11,045 nucleotides of DNA from Opitutia bacterium (GTDB lineage Bacteria; Verrucomicrobiota; Verrucomicrobiia; Opitutales; UBA953): positions 1-11,045 of the forward strand of contig DNHH01000091.1 of NCBI GenBank assembly GCA_003485955.1, in the 5' to 3' direction. The notes under the pieces are model-generated. The model saw only the letters and a program-made list of their open reading frames with translations, was not told the origin of the DNA and searched no databases. The position numbers and the translations under genes are program-made. Below, piece after piece: positions 5,995-11,045 of this stretch (positions are counted from its first letter, which is position 1; every line of letters begins with the position of its first letter).

Positions 5995-7038
5995 ATGAAT
6001 CCGGCAACCGCAACTCGCTGGATTAAAACTGCCATGGCGGTGTGCGTGATGCTTCCCGTGGCGCTCTATTTCTTCTTTGGTCAACCTCCCCCTCCGGCAA
6101 CTCAAGGAATGACTTGGATTCCTGCAGGGGCTTATGCCATGGGCTATGATCTGCCGAATCACCCTGAAGAGGCGCCCGTTCACCCCGTGAAGGTAAAAGG
6201 GTTTTGGATGGATCGAACCGAAGTCACGAATCGGCAATTTTTAGAATTTGTTAAAGCGACCCATTACCGAACGGAGGCTGAGCGCTCCATCGATGCACGG
6301 GCCTTCCCTAAAGCAAAACCCGAAGACTTACTTGCCGGCGGAATGGTCTTTCGTGCCATCGAAGGCGTGGATGCAACTATGTGCGGGATTGGTAACTTGC
6401 CTTGGTGGACCTTCACGCCGGGCGCCAACTGGCAACACCCCGATGGACCTGGTTCTTCGATAGATAATCGCATGGATCATCCCGTCGTCCAAATAAGCTA
6501 CCGCGACGCACTCGCCTACTGTCGGTGGGCCGGGAAAAGACTCCCCACAGAAGCAGAATGGGAATGGGCAGCACGGGGCGGCCTCAGCCAGAAAGCTTAC
6601 ACATGGGGCGACACAGAAAGGCCGAATGGAAAAATCATGTGCAACCATTGGCAGGGAGATTTCCCTGCTAAGGATAAGGTCGAAGATGGATTCTATGGAA
6701 CTGCACCCGTCGGCTCGTTTCCACCCAACGGCTACGGACTGAGCGATATGGCCGGCAATGTTTGGGAGTTCACGGCTGACTGGTACGACCCGGGCTATTA
6801 CAGTCAATCCACCGAAGAGATGCCACGCGGACCAGCCAGCGGAAGCGACCCTCAAGGGACGGGTTTTGGCCAGCGAGCAATGCGCGGCGGCTCATGGCTT
6901 TGCGGTACCGCCTATTGCTTTCGCTACCGTCCAAGCGCGCGCCACGGCATCGATGAATTAACTGCGACGAATCACGCAGGGTTCCGGTGCGTTAGCGATG
7001 AGCCCGCACCCGCCGAAGCTCAGTCGCGCTCAAGATAG
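5995..7038 (+). CDS. Formylglycine-generating enzyme (SUMF1 type), membrane-anchored or exported
   Basis: FGE is a copper-dependent oxidase that converts the sulfatase active-site cysteine to formylglycine with O2. The 347-residue protein aligns with human SUMF1 over nearly its whole length: GANWQHPDGP (143-152), DHPVVQISYRDALAYCRWAG (161-180), KRLPTEAEWEWAARGG (181-196), GTAPVGSFPPNGYGL (235-249), GNVWEFTADWY (254-264) and a GFRC end (329-332). MRGGSWLCGTAYCFRYRPSAR carries Cys303 and Cys308, five apart exactly as catalytic Cys336/Cys341 in human FGE. This separates it from the many SUMF1-like proteins (EgtB, PvdO) that lack the pair. Residues 11-30 form a hydrophobic signal or anchor segment, placing the catalytic domain on the periplasmic side. 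It starts one base after the sulfatase stop, suggesting translational coupling and a dedicated partner. Its 3' end overlaps the convergent transporter gene by 19 bases. Confidence 0.93.
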   Translation: MNPATATRWIKTAMAVCVMLPVALYFFFGQPPPPATQGMTWIPAGAYAMGYDLPNHPEEAPVHPVKVKGFWMDRTEVTNRQFLEFVKATHYRTEAERSIDARAFPKAKPEDLLAGGMVFRAIEGVDATMCGIGNLPWWTFTPGANWQHPDGPGSSIDNRMDHPVVQISYRDALAYCRWAGKRLPTEAEWEWAARGGLSQKAYTWGDTERPNGKIMCNHWQGDFPAKDKVEDGFYGTAPVGSFPPNGYGLSDMAGNVWEFTADWYDPGYYSQSTEEMPRGPASGSDPQGTGFGQRAMRGGSWLCGTAYCFRYRPSARHGIDELTATNHAGFRCVSDEPAPAEAQSRSR

Positions 7039-8285
7039 TCTAAGTCTATCCCGAAAGTTTCGCGCAAACAAAGCAGCGACACTCCGGCGATCGCAAAGCA
7101 AGTAAACCCCAGCACAATGGCAGCAGTGGGTGCAGAGTACTGAGTATTAAGCCACGTGAAAGCTGCAGTGAGCAGAATCAATGAGCCGCGTACAAAATTG
7201 GGTATGCTGGTTGCCGCCGTCGCACGTAAATTAGTCCCAAACTGTTCGGACGAAATTGTAATAAAGAGAGCCCAGTAGCCCATTCCTAAGCCCATTACGA
7301 AAATAAGGGCGTAGAGTTGAGTATTTGTCCACCCATCGGAGCCAAAAAGATAGAGTGCAGCACACCCGAGGCTAACGATAAGAAATCCGGCCACAACTTT
7401 TCGCCGAGACCTAAGCGCTTGGCTGATAGCACCACTCCCTAAGTCGCCGAAAGTTAGTCCTAAATAGAAAATTGTTATCGCACGACTGGTAATAATTTCG
7501 CCTTGGATATGAAAAACTGGAGCGAAGTGCGAGGATGCCCGTTGAACAAGGATTCCAAGGGTGTACCAAGTAGGTAAACCAATACCAACGCAGCAGAGAT
7601 AGCGCAGCAAACGATTGCGCTGATTGAAGAGTGCAAAGAAATTGCCGCGGGACACCGTCCCAAGCTCATGGTTATCGCGAGCTTTATGAAAAAGCGCTGA
7701 CTCACGAACGCCAATACGAAGCACAAGCAAGGAGAGCCCAAGGACTCCACCGATAATATAGTTTGTTCGCCAGTGTACGACTTCGGCCATCGCACCAGCG
7801 GTCACCGCGCCCATGACTCCAACTGCTGCAACGAGGGTTGTGCCGTAACCACGGCGCTCTTTTGACAAAGTCTCGGCAACCAAGGCAATACACCCGCCCA
7901 GCTCTCCAGCTAAACCAATACCAGCAACAAAACGCCAAGCGGCATACGCTTCAAAAGTGTGCACAAAGGCGTTTCCCAAGTTAGCTAGGGAATAAAGTAA
8001 TATAGATCCAAAGAGTGTGGCTAAGCGACCAAGCCGATCGCCGAGTACGCCAAACAGAATGCCACCGAGCAACATGCCTGCCATCTGCCAAGACATCAGA
8101 TCATGGTACCAAGCTCCACCTTTAATGAGATGTCCGAGACCAAGCTCGCTCAAGCTTTGGTCGCGCACAGTCATAAACAATGTGAGATCGTAAATATCTA
8201 CGAAGTACCCAAGCGCACCGACGATAACAATTGGGTGAAGAAGTTCTCGCAGGAGTGAACGTTCGTTTGCGACAGCTGGCTGCAT
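7020..8285 (-). CDS. MFS transporter
   Basis: This 421-residue polytopic inner-membrane protein belongs to the major facilitator superfamily, with about 12 predicted helices in two halves. The loop 2-3 motif A appears as GVLGDRLGRL (79-88). GYFVDIYDLTLF (26-37) marks the first helix, and RFVAGIGLAGELGG (118-131) is the conserved helix-4 region. EQFGTNLRATAATSIPNF (347-364) lies in the second half, and the C-terminus has RETFG (408-412). These traits fit the sugar/metabolite:H+ symporter side of the superfamily and a lineage with a GYFVDIYDL start that I know from Bacteroidota and relatives. The substrate is unknown. The ATG is at 8285, five bases after the stop of the FAD oxidoreductase, so it is the last gene of that operon. 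It has no Shine-Dalgarno sequence at normal spacing. Confidence 0.9.
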   Translation of the reverse strand: MQPAVANERSLLRELLHPIVIVGALGYFVDIYDLTLFMTVRDQSLSELGLGHLIKGGAWYHDLMSWQMAGMLLGGILFGVLGDRLGRLATLFGSILLYSLANLGNAFVHTFEAYAAWRFVAGIGLAGELGGCIALVAETLSKERRGYGTTLVAAVGVMGAVTAGAMAEVVHWRTNYIIGGVLGLSLLVLRIGVRESALFHKARDNHELGTVSRGNFFALFNQRNRLLRYLCCVGIGLPTWYTLGILVQRASSHFAPVFHIQGEIITSRAITIFYLGLTFGDLGSGAISQALRSRRKVVAGFLIVSLGCAALYLFGSDGWTNTQLYALIFVMGLGMGYWALFITISSEQFGTNLRATAATSIPNFVRGSLILLTAAFTWLNTQYSAPTAAIVLGFTCFAIAGVSLLCLRETFGIDLDYLERD

Positions 8286-8290
8286 GATTG

Positions 8291-9718
8291 TTAAGTTAAT
8301 TCTCCACTTAGTACATGGAGGTTTGCCATAGAAATCCCTGAGAGAATTGCCCCAGTAATGCCTAAAAAGCCCTGATCCGTTCCGATGACAAAGAGATTGT
8401 TGAGGTGCGTGCGACCATCGCGACGCTTCTCAGTGGCTCCATAAATCGCGCCATTTAAGTGGCCTGTAAATTTACGTACTGTGCGTGGCGTAAACATATC
8501 CGTCGCGAGAAGCGCAGAGTCGTGGATAGCGTCTTGGACGGCTGGCAAGTGGCGCCGGGCGACTCGGTTTAATCGCTGCAACCAATCTTTCTTGGCTGCG
8601 AGGTAATCATCTTCGGGCAAGGCGCACCAGGCGTCATGATTGGCAAGTGCCGTAACCCGCAGCCACCCCTCATCCAGCACTTGGCCGGACGCATAGGCAT
8701 AATTATTGGGGATACAAATAACCCCGGAACGCGGATCCACCAAGTCCGCGGCTGCGCGGTAATCAAAACGCTCACTATCACAGAAGAAAACAATCGTGTC
8801 GTTCCACCCGAATTCCCTGAACGTAGCCGATGCATACGTGGCGATGGTTTCGGCGTAAGCCAATCGACCCACAATTGTTTTTCCAGCGTCAACGGGCTGA
8901 TCCGAACAGAGTCGGAGTGTTTCAGGTAAACCTGCTGAAGATAATATCTGTTTAGCGGTGATAATTTCGCCACTATCTAACTCTAGTTCCGTTGCCTGCC
9001 CAGACTGCGTCACAATACGTCGCACGCCGCAACGCATTCGACGCTCAACCCCAAGCTCACGACAACGTTCGGTTAAGATACGTGTGATTTGACGTACGCC
9101 TGCAAACGGTCGTGCGAATCCTTCGCGAAAAAGTGCCCGCCACATGATAGCGAATTGAGGTAAATCTATATCACCCTCATGCGCACTGCCGTAGTAACAC
9201 GTCGGCACGAGTAACATTTCGACCAGAAGCGGGTCTTGGATGCGTTCAGCTAAAAAAGCCCGGGCTGAACCGCTGGCAATTGTGAGCGCATTTTCATCAA
9301 ACGACTGCAGGTCCTTGTCTACTCGCCGGAAGCCATCTATCTGATTTGGAAATTCGCGAGCGACGTCGGACTCAAAACGCGCAAAATCATTGGTCATGTG
9401 CAAGGTGCGTCCTTGCATCACAATCCGCGACCCAAGCTGTGGTGATAAGTCTAACTCCTCGCGACGGATACGTAGTTGCCGGAGGAGCTTTGTTAACGGT
9501 GCACCTTTCGTTCCTTCGGGCACCCAGTTAGTCATGGCGTGAAGGCCGACATCATACTTCCGACCAGCTTTAGCATAAAAAGAATTGAGTCCGCCGACTG
9601 CATTATGGCGCTCTAACACTACAACCCGCTTACCAAACATCCCCAGCCGCACAGCTGCTGCCATTCCAGACATACCGGCTCCGATAATCGCACAGTCGTA
9701 AGAAGACGAAGTGTTCAC
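8291..9718 (-). CDS. FAD-dependent oxidoreductase, phytoene desaturase/isomerase-like
   Basis: The 475-residue protein belongs to the COG1233 group of flavin amine-oxidase-fold enzymes (CrtI phytoene desaturases, CrtISO carotene isomerases, retinol saturase). The N-terminus has the dinucleotide-binding CAIIGAGMSGMAAAVRL (9-25) followed by VLERHNAVGGLNS (34-46). TPRTVRKFTGHLNGAIYG (410-427) resembles the substrate-side motif of carotenoid desaturases, and NLFVIGTDQGFLGITGAILSG (441-461) is the C-terminal FAD-contacting block. There is no signal peptide or obvious transmembrane helix, so it is probably cytoplasmic or peripheral at the membrane. It starts with GTG at 9718, 8 bases after the glycosyltransferase stop. 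Family members act on long isoprenoid or polyene chains, but some act on other lipids. No other carotenoid gene (crtB, crtE, crtY) is in the window, so the substrate is open. Confidence 0.87.
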   Translation of the reverse strand: MNTSSSYDCAIIGAGMSGMAAAVRLGMFGKRVVVLERHNAVGGLNSFYAKAGRKYDVGLHAMTNWVPEGTKGAPLTKLLRQLRIRREELDLSPQLGSRIVMQGRTLHMTNDFARFESDVAREFPNQIDGFRRVDKDLQSFDENALTIASGSARAFLAERIQDPLLVEMLLVPTCYYGSAHEGDIDLPQFAIMWRALFREGFARPFAGVRQITRILTERCRELGVERRMRCGVRRIVTQSGQATELELDSGEIITAKQILSSAGLPETLRLCSDQPVDAGKTIVGRLAYAETIATYASATFREFGWNDTIVFFCDSERFDYRAAADLVDPRSGVICIPNNYAYASGQVLDEGWLRVTALANHDAWCALPEDDYLAAKKDWLQRLNRVARRHLPAVQDAIHDSALLATDMFTPRTVRKFTGHLNGAIYGATEKRRDGRTHLNNLFVIGTDQGFLGITGAILSGISMANLHVLSGELT

Positions 9719-9726
9719 TGGAAAAG

Positions 9727-10725
9727 TTAGCTGATGCGCAATGTTTCATCGACCGCCCGCACAATCTGGTCTGGCCGAATTCTTCCAAATGCACGACCGA
9801 TGCGCGACCGCCAGTCAGGCAATGGCTCACCCTCATAGGGCGTTGTATCAATGCGTACCGCACGACTGACAGACCCCCAGGGGCGGGCTTTACCGTAGTC
9901 CGATGGACCAAAAACACCTACCACTGGACAACGCACCGCTGCAGCAAGTTGCAGGATAGGCGTATCTACGCCTATAAAAATTCGGGCATCAGCTATCAAT
10001 CGTGCAAGCTGAGCAAGTCTCAGCCGCCCGGCAGTTGATACGGCAGCAGGACCAACCGCACCACATACGACCTCTGCATAAACGCGCTCACTCGCATCAC
10101 CTCCACAAGACACAATCACACGATCAACAGTACCCGCATCCAAAAGTGTACGGGCCACAACAGACCAAAGATGGGCGCCTAACATTTTATTACCGTCTGC
10201 AGACACAGGGTGAATGACCGCAAAGCGAGCCTTCTCGAGAAGTAGTCCGTGCTCTTGCATGCGTGAACTCGCAAACCAGCAATCACCTGGTTGCGGTGTA
10301 AGCCCGAGGGCATGGGCAACAACCGCATGATCCCGAGCAACCTCATGAGAGTCCTGCGCGCTCGGTTCGCCCCATCCATGGAAAAATGGTTGGTAGAAAC
10401 CCGGTGATCCTAATGCCCAACGCTTACGGGCGCCGGAAAGCGCGACCAAGCGACGCGCACTCGAGTCGGGCGAGAGCGCAAAAGCATGGTCGAACTCCTG
10501 ACGACGGATATGGGCGAGCAGGGAAAGCGATGCACCTGCACTGGTTGAGATGTCACTCGCTAAAGCTACATCGACACCCGGACATCCCTCGATCATGGGC
10601 AAGGCAGCGGCATGTGTTACCACGGTGACACGTGCACCCGGATGCTTATCGCGAATCGCACGCAGTGCAGGCGTTAGTGCCAACGCACCACGCAATCCGC
10701 AAGGCTTCGCGAAAAGGATACGCAC
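9727..10725 (-). CDS. GT9-family (heptosyltransferase-like) glycosyltransferase with altered active site
   Basis: The 332 residues have the two-Rossmann-domain GT-B plan of GT9 enzymes such as WaaC/WaaF, which add heptose to lipopolysaccharide core. The N-terminus is MRILFAKP...LTPALRAIRDKHPGARVTVV. The acceptor/donor hinge has AVIHPVSADGNK (169-180), and the donor half has LAQLARLIADARIFIGVDT (237-255) and CPVVGVFGPSD (266-276). Two expected residues are missing. The usual S-x-G-D loop (Asp13, proposed catalytic base in E. coli WaaC) reads CGLRG here, placing Gly at 13. The usual D-T-G-x-x-H reads D-T-P-I-L-Q, with Gln259 replacing His. It may be a diverged transferase or inactive. It starts with GTG at 10725, three bases after the stop of the ABC transporter, and is probably translationally coupled. 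Family assignment is firm; activity and sugar are uncertain. Confidence 0.86.
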   Translation of the reverse strand: MRILFAKPCGLRGALALTPALRAIRDKHPGARVTVVTHAAALPMIEGCPGVDVALASDISTSAGASLSLLAHIRRQEFDHAFALSPDSSARRLVALSGARKRWALGSPGFYQPFFHGWGEPSAQDSHEVARDHAVVAHALGLTPQPGDCWFASSRMQEHGLLLEKARFAVIHPVSADGNKMLGAHLWSVVARTLLDAGTVDRVIVSCGGDASERVYAEVVCGAVGPAAVSTAGRLRLAQLARLIADARIFIGVDTPILQLAAAVRCPVVGVFGPSDYGKARPWGSVSRAVRIDTTPYEGEPLPDWRSRIGRAFGRIRPDQIVRAVDETLRIS

Positions 10726-10728
10726 AGT

Positions 10729-11045
10729 TTAAACAGGATCGCCCGACTGCTGATCCCAGAGTCGTCGGAAAAGCTCATTGTTAGCGTAAACCTTATCACG
10801 CGGACCATCCGCAATAATTTGACCCTTATCGAACACAAGTACGCGGTCGACATCACGAATCGTACTGAACCGATGCGCAACAATAAGTGTCGTGCGCCCA
10901 CGCATCAAGTCAGCGAGCGAGCTTTGGATGGCACGTTCCGTATCTGTATCCAGCGATGAAGTGGCTTCATCTAGGAGCAAGATAGGTGCGTCTTTCAGGA
11001 AGGCGCGGGCGATGGCAATTCGCTGGCGCTGACCACCCGAAAGTG
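10729..11045 (-). CDS. ABC transporter ATPase domain, C-terminal 104 residues (MsbA/exporter type; 5' end beyond window)
   Basis: Only the end of the nucleotide-binding domain is visible. It begins inside the signature motif LSGGQRQRIAIARAF, then Walker B ILLLDEATSSLD with the catalytic glutamate and D-loop, then the H-loop VAHR. The order and the LSGGQRQRIAIARA / DEATSSLD wording are typical of exporters in which the ATPase follows a six-helix membrane domain in one chain (MsbA, LmrA, bacterial multidrug and lipid flippases). The protein ends at a TAA (10731-10729), three bases before the GTG of the GT9-like gene. Being next to a heptosyltransferase-like gene fits lipid A or lipid-linked glycan flipping (MsbA), but the membrane domain that would help decide lies outside the window. 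Confidence 0.92.
   Translation of the reverse strand, partial: LSGGQRQRIAIARAFLKDAPILLLDEATSSLDTDTERAIQSSLADLMRGRTTLIVAHRFSTIRDVDRVLVFDKGQIIADGPRDKVYANNELFRRLWDQQSGDPV

Noticed and set aside
6328..6855. A 175-residue minus-strand open frame inside the FGE gene.
   Set aside because: Shadow of the FGE reading frame, whose motifs and catalytic cysteines are unmistakable.
7020..9718. A carotenoid biosynthesis cluster around the phytoene-desaturase-like gene.
   Set aside because: No phytoene synthase, prenyl-transferase or cyclase gene is present; the neighbours are a transporter and a GT9-like gene.

Overview
The window looks like ordinary chromosomal DNA from a Gram-negative bacterium, most likely a member of the Verrucomicrobiota (Opitutia-like), with Planctomycetota relatives less likely. 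This rests on three things: a secreted formylglycine sulfatase paired with its own formylglycine-generating enzyme, outer-membrane-type genes (GT9 heptosyltransferase-like protein, MsbA-like ABC exporter), and a near-total lack of recognisable Shine-Dalgarno sequences. No marker here fixes the lineage. There is no rRNA, CRISPR array, insertion sequence or phage gene, and no gene-free stretch longer than about 110 bases.

Region 1 (1-4503, all minus strand) is mostly housekeeping. In transcription order it holds a small two-helix membrane protein with a pore-like loop, pyrE (orotate phosphoribosyltransferase), yidC (membrane protein insertase), yebC (YebC/PmpR/TACO1 family), tRNA-Val(GAC) with a strong hairpin terminator, and the first 223 codons of eno (enolase), which runs off the left edge. 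Spacings are 16, 111, 18 and 86 bases, then 107 bases between the tRNA and eno.

Region 2 (4552-7038, plus strand) is a two-gene unit. A secreted arylsulfatase is followed after one base by an N-terminally anchored formylglycine-generating enzyme that keeps both catalytic cysteines. The first gene probably makes an apo-sulfatase and the second converts its active-site Cys69 to formylglycine outside the cytoplasm. A sigma70-like promoter sits so close to the sulfatase ATG that the mRNA may be leaderless.

Region 3 (7020-11045, minus strand) is a tight probable operon with gaps of only 3, 8 and 5 bases. In transcription order it holds an ABC exporter (MsbA-like, C-terminal 104 residues only), a GT9-family glycosyltransferase-like protein missing two expected active-site residues, a phytoene-desaturase/isomerase-like FAD oxidoreductase, and an MFS transporter. 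The MFS gene's 3' end overlaps the convergent formylglycine-generating enzyme gene by 19 bases. The set suggests synthesis or modification and transport of a lipid-like cell-envelope molecule, but the product cannot be read from the sequence.

I did not find a clearly new multi-gene system. The points most worth checking are the altered glycosyltransferase and its odd operon, the anchored modifying enzyme, and the leaderless or Shine-Dalgarno-free starts.
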